Below are positions 33,675-45,289 of a DNA stretch of 64,000 nt, piece by piece (position 1 is the stretch's first letter; each line of letters starts with the position of its first letter). The notes beneath the pieces are model-generated. The model made no database searches. It saw only the letters and a list, made by a program, of their open reading frames with translations, and was not told the DNA's origin. The position numbers and the translations under genes are program-made. Origin of the DNA: Pictodentalium vernedei (Eukaryota; Mollusca; Scaphopoda; Dentaliida; Dentaliidae); NCBI GenBank assembly GCA_031216915.1, contig CM062292.1, positions 69,676,790-69,740,789 of the forward strand, in the 5' to 3' direction.

Positions 33675-34663
33675 TTTCTAACTGTAGGAGGACCTCCTCT
33701 TCACTAAACTATGCGGCTAAGTGGAAGGTTTTTCGTCATTGGTGTAGGGATCATTCTGTTGATATTTTTGATCCCTCCATTCCAGATATTGCAAACTTTC
33801 TAATATACTTGTTTGACGAGATCAAACTGCAGCCTGTTACTATTAAGGGTTATAGGTGTATGTTATCTGATACCTATGCACACCATGATAGTTTACAAAT
33901 TGGATCTAATGTCTCTTTATCTAAGTTAGTTAGAAACTTCTCGATAAATAGACCCAGAACTCTTAAATTAATTCCTAAGTGGAATTTAGCTTGGGTTCTT
34001 CTTAAACTGAAGGAAAAGCCATTTGAGCCTCTTCGGACAGTAGATTTCAAATTCTTGTCTTATAAGACAGCTTTTCTCTTAGCTTTCTCTTCTGCTAGAA
34101 GAGTCAGTGAGCTTCATGCACTATCAGTGGACGATTCTCACTATCGTTGTGTCGGGAACACTATCACCTTCACTACTAATGTTGGATTTTTAGCTAAGAA
34201 TCAGGCTCCTAATAAATATCCGGAACCTATTGTTATTAAGGCTCTGCCGTCTTCAGACGGGCGTAGGCCTTTACTCTGTCCTGTTAGAGCTTTACGTATT
34301 TATAAACAAAGATCTCAGTTTATCAGAAAGGGACGAAAACGCTTCTTTCTGTCTCTGATGCCTAATAGAAAGGACATTTCAGTCCATTCTGTTGCTAGAT
34401 GGATTCAATTAACTATCCGTACTGCTTATGATAATCTATCTTCTACTCAGCAGTCTGTGCTTAAGATCTCGGCTCATGAAGTAAGAGCTCTTTCTACATC
34501 TTGGGCTTACGCAAATAGTGTTGCTATTACAGATTTAATGAAGGCTGCTTATTGGTCTCAGCCATCCACATTCACGAATTTTTATCTCAGAAATATTGAG
34601 TCCATTTCTGGAGACCTGCATTGTTTTGGTCCTTTATCTGTTGCTCAGAATGTCGTCCACTAA
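33665..34663 (+). CDS. DIRS-D tyrosine recombinase region
   Basis: The open stretch carries SARRVSEL, HEVR, AYW and NFYLR. It is followed by the conserved hairpins and a G tract (about 34755-34763), then the ICR at 35255-35341. Catalytic residues appear complete, but the copy as a whole is broken. Confidence 0.78.
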   Translation: MDVISNCRRTSSSLNYAAKWKVFRHWCRDHSVDIFDPSIPDIANFLIYLFDEIKLQPVTIKGYRCMLSDTYAHHDSLQIGSNVSLSKLVRNFSINRPRTLKLIPKWNLAWVLLKLKEKPFEPLRTVDFKFLSYKTAFLLAFSSARRVSELHALSVDDSHYRCVGNTITFTTNVGFLAKNQAPNKYPEPIVIKALPSSDGRRPLLCPVRALRIYKQRSQFIRKGRKRFFLSLMPNRKDISVHSVARWIQLTIRTAYDNLSSTQQSVLKISAHEVRALSTSWAYANSVAITDLMKAAYWSQPSTFTNFYLRNIESISGDLHCFGPLSVAQNVVH

Positions 34664-35254
34664 ACAGTTGCAACTATAGTTATGCAGGCTTTCTGTTCCG
34701 GCAGTGACTCTGTCCTGCTGCCCTCTTCGCTCTGGGCTATTTGACCCAGGGCAAGGGGAAGGGGGGGGGAGGGTGTTCCCTTAGGTCACCTGCTTTATAG
34801 TGAAAAGCAAGGGGATTCCTCCTCCGGAGTCAGTAATTCTGAGTCGTTAACGGGATGGTTTTAAAGTGTAATATTAATATTAAAAATTCATTCATGTCAT
34901 ATTTTTAAAGTGTAGCTCGGTGTGAAGCATTTGTATATGTCAAGTGTCAAACGGGCGTTAATATACAATCCTCGGACACTTTTAAAAGAATATAAAGAGT
35001 CTCAATTCTCTGGACTAACTTTTTTTATTGGCTTACTTTAAAAATAATTAGTATAAGGGGTTATACTGGATGTTAATAGAGAACATGAATGTTATTGTGC
35101 TCAATTATGAAGGGTATTGTATCTTTCTAATTTATTATAAAATAAGAAAGATACATGTAAAGCCTAATACTCCTTTTCTCCTTGAGGGGTTGACTCTATT
35201 GATATAGTTGAGCTTATTGGATTGTCCTAGGCCCTCCAGGCTTTTTACTATTCA

Positions 35255-35341
35255 GCTATGTCTGGGTCATTGGTACAGTATAAAAATGTTAAAAAATTTA
35301 TAGTAATTTATATATTTTTTATACTTACCAATGACCCAGAC
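35255..35341 (+). repeat. DIRS-D internal complementary region
   Basis: It starts GCTATGTCTGGGTC and joins GTTAAAAAATTT. It mirrors the 'catagctgg' variant at the left end of D (about 21422). Confidence 0.88.
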
Positions 35342-36242
35342 GGGGATGGCCCTCCCAGGAGTTGGGAACTCATACCTCCCCGCTGAGTACATAGCGCTGA
35401 CCAGGCACTGCTTGTAAGAATGATAATTGGCGCCAATTTTGGGACGTCCTTGACACTGCGCATGCGCAGTGAGGGCAAAGTATGGAGGACCTTCAGGACA
35501 TGATTTCTTTTAGTTTTAGATGCAAATTTTGGGGATTGGGGGGCAAAATTTGTGTTTGGCCCTAGAATTTTAAGAGTTAGCCCCAGCTATGTCTGGGTCA
35601 TTGGTAAGTATAAAAAATATATAAATTACTATAAATTTTTTAACTTTTTTTACGAAATTATTTCATATTCCCTAATTTTGAGGCATGAGCCTTATGTTGT
35701 CATTCTGGCTATGAACTTACCATTGTTTGTTTGCTATTCTCCCATGCTTTTGGCATAATTTTGGAATTTTTTTTTACTAAAATTTCTTGGGAGTTTTGGC
35801 TTGGTAACAGAATGATTATTCTGTTTTTTCCCCATGTTTACGTCTGCACCCTTGGGTGATCAGGCATTGTGATCTGCATCTACCATCCGATGTACTGCAG
35901 TTCTCCGGAAGCCTCTGTTTTACATCGGATAGTGTTTAAATTGGTGACTGATTTTGAGTCATGGTTACAGTGCCTGGAGTCATGTTTCCGGTATTTGTAC
36001 ACTTTTGTTTATGTTGACAACGGTTACTTCTGATAGTGATTACTTGTCTTCCATTAGTTATGCTCATAGCCAGATACATTAATATTGTCCGTAAGTGTTG
36101 CATTAATTTTTAAAAATGTTTTAATATATTGTGTCCACACTTAGGCTTTTTTGGGATCCATTTGGGCTCATTGTTCCCATTGGGAACTTGGGCTCTTCTG
36201 AAAATTTTTCTAAAAAATTTTTTTTTTTTTAAATTATTTTTA

Positions 36243-38435
36243 GCTCACCTACATCCGTAAGATGTGGTGAGGTATTGTCATAACCTCGGGCGTCGGCGTC
36301 CGGCGTGTCCAATATTGTAAGATTTAATGTTAAGATTAATTTCTCAAACATCAGTGGGCTCAGGCCTTTGATATTGCATATGTAGGTTGTAGGGGACTAT
36401 CAGAACAGTATTTAACTCTGATACTAACACTTTTTTCCAAATTTCACCTAAAATTTTCTGCCAAAAGTTGTAAGAATTTGCGTTTAGGTGTTGTAAGAAT
36501 TTGTGTTAAAGTCAGCTTTTGTGCAGATTGTGCTGCTTTAACTTCTCATTACTGTTGATTTTCATATTTCAATAACAACTGTAGGTATTAACCCTACTGT
36601 ATGCAGAAATTTAATGGAAATTTTCTTTTTTTTCAGTCAAAATTTTCATGTTTTTCTCGGACTTGGTAAATTTTAAGTTGTAAAACTTTGTAAACTTTGT
36701 GTTTAGGTGAGTTGTGTTTCTATGTGTCTTTCCAGGCAATTAATATTCTACACTTGGGTTACTGAAATCCATTGCAGTAATATTTAACCCTCATTACATG
36801 CATATTTGAGGAATTTGAGGCTGATTTTCTGCCAAAACTTGTAAGAATTAGCGTTTTGGTGTTGTAAGAATTTGCGTTAAAATCAGCTTTTGTGCAGATT
36901 GTGGTGCTTTAACTTCTCATTACTGTTGATTTTCATATTTCAATAATAACAACTGTAGGTATTAACCCGACTGTATGCAGAAATTTAACGGAAATTTTCT
37001 TTTTTTTCAGTCAAAATTTTCATGTTTTTCTCAGACTTAGTAAATTTCAAGTTCTAAAAGTTGGTGTTAAGGTGAGGTGTTAAGGTGAGTTCTCAAAGAT
37101 CAGTGGGCTCAGGCCTTTGATATTGCATATGTAGGTTGTAGGGGACTATCAGAACAGTATTTAACCCTGATACTATGACTTTTTTCCAAATTTCACCTAG
37201 AATTTTCTGCCAAAAGTTGTTGTAAGAATTTGCATTTAGGTGTTGTAAGAATTTGCGTTAAAGTCAGCTTTTGTGCAGATTGTGCTGCTTTAACTTCTCA
37301 TTACTGTTGATTTTCATATTTCAATAACAACTGTAGGTATTAACCCTACTGTTTGCAGAAATTTAATGGAAATTTTCTTTTTTTTCAGTCAAAATTTTCA
37401 TGTTTTTCTTGTAAATTTTAAGTTGTAAAACTTTGTAAACTTTGTATTTAGGTGAGTTGTGTTTCTTTGTGTCTTTCCAGGCAATTAATATTCTACACTT
37501 GGGTTACTGAACTCCATTGCAGTAATATTTAACCCTCATTACATGTATATTTGAGGAATTTGAGGCTGATTTTCTGCCAAAACTTGTTGTAAGAATTAGC
37601 GTGTAGGTGTTGTAAGAATTTGCGTTAAAGTCAGCTTTTGTGCAGATTGTGGTGCCTTCACCTCTCATTACTGTTTATTTTCTCATTTCAATAACAACTG
37701 TAGGTATTAACCCTACTGTATGCAGAAAATTAACTGATTTCTTTTCTTTTTTTCAGTCACAATGTTCACGTTTTTCTCTGACTTACTCAATTTTAAGTTC
37801 TAAAAGTTTGTGTTAAGGTGAGGTGTTAAGGTGAGTTCTGTTTCTATGTGCCTTTCCAGGCAATTGATATTGTACGCATGGGTTACTGAACTACATTGCG
37901 GTAACGTTGTGCCCTTATTACATGCACATTTGAGGAATTTGAGGGGGATTTTTGGGACTTATATTCACTTTCTGTAAAAAATTTTTTTTTTAACTTTTTT
38001 TTTTTATTTAATACTTTCTCATACTTATTACTAGTAACATTAAGGCTTATTTTAGTTGTTGATGTGATGTATTTTTGTTGGGACTTATAGTCACTTTCTT
38101 GAACGAATGTTTTTCCGCAACTCCTCTTTAACCAATGAATGTACTTCAATTACAATTTCAGTGATTTATGAAAGCCTTTCCTAATTCTTATTCATGATTT
38201 AATATCTGGCCTCACGATTCATATTCTTAATCATAAACATTTCTAAAAGAAAAAAATGCTTTTATATCCAATGATTCTATGTTGAATTTATATATAATAA
38301 ATGCAGAAGTATAGACTTTCCAAAGCCATCACATAAACCACATTAATCATTTGATGCCTAGTTAATGATTTATATTAACTAAATATTAGGCATGTTACAT
38401 TGGAATGATATTATCAAGCGCGAATGTAGGTGAGC
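36243..38435 (+). mobile_element. CTCACCT-ended element with a higher-order tandem array, inserted in DIRS-C
   Basis: It begins GCTCACCTACATCCG and ends CGAATGTAGGTGAGC, a 15-base inverted pair with about one mismatch. DIRS-C leader resumes on each side. Inside, five units of about 370-380 bases alternate in two types (A at 36341 and 37082; B at 36709, 37453 and 37831), giving a repeat of about 745. All share 'cagcttttgtgcagattgtg' and 'aacaactgtaggtattaacc'. There are no long open frames. It is related in ends and style to 12711-13917. Superfamily unknown. Confidence 0.7.
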
Positions 38436-41400
38436 ATTTGTGATCTAACATCCCTCTTGTTTGGAAATGTTATAATGGATTATATTATATTATGTATCTT
38501 TGTTTCAAGGGGTAGTGCGAGTACTTTGACTGTTTATATTTTTTCATGATGAAGGAATATTGTTCAAATTGTAATGCGAGGAAATCTTCCTCTGATTCTC
38601 ATGTTCATTGTGTTTCTTGTAGTCAATGTACTCGCACTAATTCTTGCTCAGTGTGTGCCAATTGGAATGACAACGTTGGAGACGTGTGTCACGGTATATT
38701 GTTAGTGGTGAGGGGTCCATGCCGGTCCTCTCTCCGCAAGGTCACTCTAGTTTATCAGTCTCTTTTTCAGAAGAACAAGAACAGGGTGATGTTTCCTTGA
38801 TGTCTTCAACAAGTGTGTCTCCGTCATTGCAGTCTAACGAAGAGCTAGCGGCAAAAGTGTTCATGAAATACAACAATTGCCTAAGTGGTCCCTAGTAGGA
38901 TCGACGGCGTTGTTGTACGCTAGCTCGCCCAGTGTAGCGACCATTCATCGAATGGCTCGGCAGCCAGGTTCATCCATTGCAGTCCAGGGAAGCAGTTTGG
39001 GTGATGCGAGCACTATAAACATTGAATGTGCACACCCAACGACGACGTGCACACCCAGCGATGACGGATCCGAGGATTGTACGGAGGAAGCCTGTCAGTC
39101 CGGTAGCTAGCTCGTCCAGGTCTATCCGGACCGCGAGCGAGAGAGGCCCCCCCTCTCTCTTACAACAACATCTGCGCCGAAATGTTGTATGATCGTTCAT
39201 TAGTCGGAGCATACGTCCACTCCTCCTGCTCGGGACGCTCCGTCGCATAGACAGTCCGACGCGGCTGGTCTATTGGCTTCCTCATCCTCACGTCAGCACA
39301 CACGACCGCACCTTGGCTATGTGACCACAGATATCCAGCCTGCTTCGCAGACTAGAGAATCCACGTCGACCGGGTCACACCACCCGCTAGGCAAGGACAT
39401 GAAGCCTTTCCAGTTGGGATGTTCGCATATTATATAAATGCAGGAATGAACGTCCCTGGAGTTTCCAGCGGCTAATTACTTAAGACCGCGGCTCCACAGG
39501 CCTCCGTGATGGACTTGCTATCACAGATAGCTCAATTCATCGCAGCATCCCAGCAGCTATCAGAAACTTTTTCAATAAAGAACTATCTGAGCAAGCTGGG
39601 TCGGTTCGCTCCCCTGCAGTGTCAGTAGGAATGACCAAGATTATTATGTTGTCCAGGTGGATTGTAAAAGGGAATCAGCACTGCTGAAATTTTCCCTTTC
39701 CGAGCAACTTTAGGTGCTGTAGATTTCATCCGGCATCACCTTTTAGAAGTTGTTTCTCTGGACAAAAATGCTGCGTTACCTGATAAGAAACTGTAAGCGT
39801 CACTGGACACAGACTTTTTCAGCCGGATTAGGGACACCGTCCCTGAGTTTCCGACCCAGTCCAGAAATGTCATGGACATTTGAACTTTTGAATGATGCTA
39901 TATGCAAGCTAGCCTCTAAGACGGGCAAATTCGGTTCTTATCGCCTAAGCGCTATACAGCTGCCTTTCATCAATGCTAGACATAAATTTGAAACGGCAGG
40001 ACAAGGCACGCCGAGGGTTCTTCTGCGTTTGGACGACTAGGCTGAAGACCTGGAACGGTCATTGCCGGCGCCTATGTCTATTTACTCTAGTATACTGGAG
40101 ACGACAATTTAGATGCATTATCTCACGCAGATCACCTTACCAGAGCATTATCACTATGTCTCGAAGCGAAAGAATTCCAGGATCTTCAATCTTCCTTAAG
40201 AGTTCTTTTGAGGGCTATTGCATACTCTACGTATAACTCTGCCCTTTCAGTGGCAATATGGAGTTAATCAGATGTGATGCTGCCCTGGCTGCATCCACAA
40301 GAGTGGATAGTAAGGTGAAAAAACTCTCTTCCAGTCGCTCCGGTCTCAGGAGAGCTTCTCTTCGACGTTAAGCTTTCTACAATCTATATTAGATTGCTAA
40401 GAAAGCTCCGGTTTCTCTGCGTTATTCTGCTTTGAAAAAGTCGGACTCAGCAGAGAGGAGTAAGCTTAAGGCAGGTTCTTCGGGGGTGAATACGTCCAAA
40501 GGAAGTTCCTATAGTGGATCAAAGCCTCTACGTCTTAGTCCGGAGATCGTCAGAGTAGCAACTCACATAGGGGTTGTTATGCTGGCCTGAGATATCGGGT
40601 CAGATGCCCCTAGGTCGACTGGGCGAGGTGCAGGTCGTGGAGGATGTGTTTTCTCCTTCCGCAATCCTCGCAGGGCCAGGAGGTGATGGTTCCACATTGA
40701 CCAGGTCACGTCATCTGCTAGCCAAGGACACAAGGCCTTTCCAGTTGGGACGTTCACATATTATATAAATGCAGGAATTAATGTCCCTGGAGCTTCCAGC
40801 AGCTAATTACGTAAGACTGCGGCTCCACAGGCCTCCGTGACGGACTTGCTATCGCAGATAGCTCAATTCATTGCAGCATCCCAGCAGCTATCAAAAACTT
40901 TTTCAGTAAAGAACAATCTGAGCAAGCTGGGTCTGTTCATTCCCCTGCAGAGTCAGTAAGGGACGACTGAAATTATTATGTGGTCCAGGCGGATGGTAAA
41001 AGGGAATCGGCACAGCTTAAATTTTCCCTTTCCGAACTACTTTAGGTGGCTGTAGATTTCATCCGGTATCACCTTTTAGAAGTTGTTTCTCTGGACAAAA
41101 TGCTGCGTTACCTGATAAGAAACTGAAAGCGTCACTGGACACAGACTTTTTCGGCCGGATTAGGGACACCGTCCCTGAGTTTCTTATCACCTAGCGCTAT
41201 TCAGCTGCCTTTCATCAATGCAAGACATAATTTTGAAAGGCAAGACTAGGCATGCCGAGAGTTCCTCTGCGTTTGGACAACTAGGCTGAAGACCTGGAAT
41301 TGTCATTGCCGGAGTCCATGTCTATTTACTCAAGTATACTGGAGACGACAATATCGTCTAATAGAATTTAGACGCATCATCTCACGCAGATCACCTTACC

Positions 41401-44022
41401 AAAAGAAGAACTTGGATGACATTCTTCATGGTTACAGCAGCAAGTTAACACTTCAGAACAATGTTCAGAGTCTGCTTCAATTGCTCCGACGTCTCGGTTA
41501 CATAGTAAACGAAAAGAAGTCGGATCTAATGACGTCCTAATCATTCACCCATGTGGGAATCGGCTTAGAGACGCACAACAATCTCGTTCGTCTGCCGTTA
41601 ACCAGAGCGATATTAGTCAGTTGTTACGCTCGCTTTTGCCTTCACTCAGATGTAGTAACAGCGAGAGAATTCATGAGACTGACAGGTTTGTGCGGACGCG
41701 CTGCGGATCTTATTCCGATGGAGCGGCTATGCACTCATCCACTCCACAGATATTTTATCTCAAGAATTGGAGTGTGAAGACTCATTCGCTCGAATCGAAC
41801 ATCGTCTTGTCGAATCAAGTGAAACAAGAGATTCAGACTTGGGCAGATATTCAGTGGTTAACTCAAGGAGTACCACTGCAACTGCCGGATCCAAGTTTAA
41901 CGATAATGACGTATGCGAGTCAAACAGATTGTAGCGCAACTCTTAGCCCAACAGATGCAGGGTGCCAGGGTCTTTAGGATCCGCAGTTCCTAACAAGTAC
42001 ATAAACATCAAGAGATGATGTCAATATGACTTGCGCTACGTCAATGAATGAACATTCTTCAGAATTCGCATGTTCAAATTCTGTCTGACAATTCGACAGT
42101 AGTAGCATATATTCGGAACCAGGGAGGCACTCATTCCATTCCGTTATTCAGTTTAACGGAAAGGATCCTTCTGTTTGTCCTAGACCATCAAGTTCTATCG
42201 GTCCGTCATATTCCGGGTCGTCTGAACGTTTTGGCAGACTCCCTTTCATGGAAGGGTCGCATGTTGCCGTCAGAATGGACTCTCAACAAACGAGTATTCA
42301 ATCAGATTTGCTACCAATGGGACCGTCCAATGATAGACTTATTTACGACGCATCTCAACAATCAGTTTCAGATGTATGGGTCGCCTTGTGCAGATCCTCG
42401 AGCGTTTGCAGTAGATGCTCTCTCGATCTCTTGGGACGGAATGATAGGATACGCATATTCTCCAGCGCCATTGATTCAGCAGATATTGCTCAAGATTAAC
42501 CAGTCACACTGCAAAATTCTGTTGGTAGCATCTCTGTCACCCCAGAGACCGTGGATAAATCTACTCAGGTGTCTGCTGTGGGACATGCTGCAGGAGCTTC
42601 CTCCATGAGAGGATCTTCTTTCGCAGGGGAAATCGTGCACACTGCATCACAAGCCGCAAGGTCTCAACCTTCACGTATTTCCGTTGTGCGGTCCTTCTTG
42701 CACGGCAAGCAATTTACAGGACGAGCAGTTGACGCAATTTCTAACTGTAGGAGGACCTCCTCTTCGCTAAATTATGCTGCTAAGTTGACGGTTTTCTCAC
42801 GGTGATGTAGGAATCATTCTGTTGATACCTATGCACATCATGATATTTTAGAGATTGGATCTAATGTCTCTTTATCTAAGTTACTGAAAAACTGTTCGAT
42901 AAATAGACCTAGAACCCTTAGATTAATTCCTAAGTGGAATTTAGCTTGGGTTCTTCTTAAGCTAAAGAAGCGCCATTTAAGCCTCCTGATACAGTGGACT
43001 TCAAATTCTTATCTTACAAGACAGATTTCTCTTAGCCTTCTCTTCTGCTAGAAGAGTTAGTGAGCTTCAGGCACTATCTGTGGATGATTCTCACTATCGT
43101 AGTGTAGGTAATACTATTACCTTGACTACTAATGTTGGATTTTTGGCTAGAATCAGGCTTCTAATAAGTATTCGGAACCTATTGTTATTAAGGCTCTTCC
43201 GTCTTCAGACGGGCATAGACCTTTATTCTGTCCTGTTAGAGCTATATGTATTTACATAAGTAGATCTGAGTTTATCAGACATTTCTTTCTGTTTCTGCTG
43301 CCTAATAGAAGGGACATTACGGTCCATTCTATTGCAAGGGGGATTCAATTAACTATCCATACTGCTTATGAAAAATTATCTTTAGCTCAGCAGTCTGTGC
43401 TTAAGATTTCAGCACATGAAGTAGAGAGCTGTCTACTTCTTGGACTTATGCTAATAGTTCCGGCAGTGACTCTGTCCTGCTGCCCTCTTTGCTCTGGGGT
43501 ATTTGACCCAGGGCAAGGGAAAGGTGGGGGGGGGGGGGGGAATGGTGTTCCCTTAGGTCACCTGCTTTATAGTGAAAAGCAAGGGAATACCTCCTCTGGA
43601 ATCAGTAATTCCGAGTCGGTGCTGGGATGGTTTTAAAGTGTAAAGCTAATTCATGTAATATTTTTAAAGTGTAGCTCGGTGTGAAACATTTGTATATGTC
43701 ACGGATCATACGAATGCTAATATACAATCCTCGGACACTTTTTAATGAGTATAAAGAGTCTCATTATCTGGACTATCTTTAATTATTGGCTTTCCTTTAA
43801 TAAGATTAGTACAATGGATTATACTGGATGTTAGTAGAGATCATTGATGTTATTGTGCTCAATTACGGAATTGTATTGTGTCTTTCTTTTTTGATACAAA
43901 CAAGAAAGAGACATGTAAAACCTGTTCTCCCCTTCTCCTTGAGGGGATAATTCTGTTTTCATGTAATTGAGTCTATTGGAATTTCCTTTATGTCCTAGGC
44001 CCTCCAGCTTTTTTTCTATTCA

Positions 44023-44109
44023 GCTAAGTCTGGGGCATTGGTACAGTATAAAAATGTTAAAAAATGTATAGTAATTTATATATTTTTTATACTTACCAAT
44101 GACCCAGAC
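44023..44109 (+). repeat. DIRS-C internal complementary region
   Basis: It has the same two-part layout as in the younger copies, with a few substitutions, consistent with the greater age of C. Confidence 0.85.
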
Positions 44110-44395
44110 GGGGATGGCCCTCCCATGAGTTGGGAACTCATACCTCCCTGCTGATTACATAACACTTACCAGGCACTGGTTGTAAAAATGACTTTTGGAG
44201 CCAATTTCGAGACCTCCTTGACACTGCACATGCGCAGTGGATATAAGGTATGGAGGACCACATAGGACATTGAAATTTCGGTTTTTGATGCAAATTTTGC
44301 AGATTGGGGGGCAAAATTTGTGTTTGGCCCTATAATTTAAGGAGTTAGCACCAGCTAAGTGTGGGTCATTGGTAAGTATAAAAATATATAAATTA

Positions 44396-44798
44396 GGCCT
44401 AAAAAAATAAAAAAATCTGTTTCTCAGGCCCTCCCGCATGGTCCTTTTGGCTGCCGCATGCTCTCTTTTTATTACCAATTTAAACTTAAAAAAATAAAAA
44501 TTAAATGGTTTATGTCTGATATTTTACCCAAGTTAAAAAAATTGATGAATTTGTCCCTTGAGTGCAAGAAGGCTTTGCAATGCTTTAGCATTGCAAAGCC
44601 TTCTTGCACTCAAGGGATGAAATACACCACCACCCATGCTATTCTGTAGATTATGAGGCCTAAAACTTGAACCAAGAACATGAACTTTTGATGACAAAGA
44701 AGAAATTACTGAAATAAAAAATAAAATAAAAAACCGCTCGCCCGCATGCAATTTCACAAATAATGGCCTGAGAAACAGAAGATCTACTTTGTGCAGCC
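44396..44798. mobile_element. Harbinger-like MITE in the right tip of DIRS-C
   Basis: It is flanked by TTA (44393-44395 and 44799-44801), the TWA duplication of PIF/Harbinger elements. The ends are GGCCTAAA and the inverted GCAGCC, with subterminal 'tttctcaggcc'. The core (about 44550-44620) is a near-perfect hairpin ('tcccttgagtgcaagaaggc' and its complement). Removing it restores the DIRS tip 'taaattactataaattt' exactly. Confidence 0.85.
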
Positions 44799-44930
44799 TT
44801 ACTATAAATTTTTTAACTTTCACCCAAAGCATCCATATGACTCATCAACAAAATTAATGCTTTGACCAACCAGCCAAACAATAACCTGACCAACCAGTCA
44901 GCAAAACAGTCTTATGAAACATTGAACCAT

Positions 44931-44939
44931 TTCCTTGAC
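44931..44939 (+). promoter_or_regulatory. U12-type branch point
   Basis: TTCCTTGAC matches the minor-spliceosome branch consensus (TTCCTTRAC) fully. It lies 10-16 bases before the possible exon starts, the usual spacing, and 114 bases after the end of DIRS-C. Confidence 0.6.
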
Positions 44940-44948
44940 ATATCTTAT

Positions 44949-45031
44949 TTAGAACAGAGCAAAGGAAAGCATGCAAACAATGAGAAAGCAATAGACCTTT
45001 TTATACAGGCTCATTCCATAGCAGCATCAAG
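44949..45031 (+). CDS. Host exon: TPR protein, TTC23/TTC23L-like
   Basis: The frame reads LEQSKGKHANNEKAIDLF, then IQAHSIAAS. The remembered vertebrate TTC23 has '(V)EQ...' followed by a similar FLQAH motif at the same spacing after the previous exon. It ends AAG|GTGAGT, a perfect U2 donor, two bases into a codon; the exon at 62722 supplies the third base (Ser). The start is uncertain: keeping frame with 9703 needs a start at 44949 or 44952, while the AG at 44951-44952 and the AC at 44954-44955 would shift it. Confidence 0.6.
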
Positions 45032-45289
45032 GTGAGTGTTTCCAGTTTTATGTTACAAGGTGTGAAAATTGAGTACAATCATGATTTTTTGAATTTGGAT
45101 AGAATGCATACACAGGTGTGTGCATGTTATTAGTATAAGTGTGTGTGCAAAATTGTGGATAGGTGCTGAATGTGTGTGTAAGTTGCGGACGGGTGATGAC
45201 AAGGTCAGAGGTAAAAGTTTCTGGAAGTGCAAAGATTTCATGCCGTATTTACATTTACACTGGTAATGCATGTGAAATATCCTTCATAA

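Larger units (their letters stand above)
21395..35644 (+). mobile_element. DIRS-D: middle-aged DIRS element, split by DIRS-E
   Basis: The left part is 21395-21794 and the right part 28921-35644. Without E it is about 7.12 kb. The variant 'aactcttaaaattctaggg' in the left repeat is mirrored in the right repeat (about 35560-35580), so the two halves are one element. The 5' leader resumes at 28921 (TTTCGAGGCA) with the sequence expected from other copies. Several breaks, perhaps four. It is more diverged than A, E and F but far less than B and C. Confidence 0.9.
14023..44817 (+). mobile_element. DIRS-C: outermost, oldest DIRS element, now holding two further DIRS insertions (one itself nested)
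   Basis: It has only AT at 14023-14024 before DIRS-B. It resumes at 21026 (TTTTATACTG), is split again at 21395 by D, and then runs 35645-44817. Removing the guests leaves about 6.9 kb, a normal length. The left repeat (about 21036-21220) and right repeat (about 44185-44372) share private variants (e.g. 'cctatgtggtcctccat'), which proves they belong together. Parts of the old genes: gag-like about 38549-40690, RT/RNase H/Dam-like about 41410-42720, recombinase about 42715-43450, with part of the gag stretch duplicated. It is heavily broken, with tens of changes. It lies in the U12-type intron. Confidence 0.88.

Noticed and set aside
44823-44930. Open sequence with a 'gaccaaccag' duplication as a 5' extension of the 44949 exon
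   Set aside because: The frame is open, but the U12 branch point and the acceptor region fall after it, so it is better read as intron.
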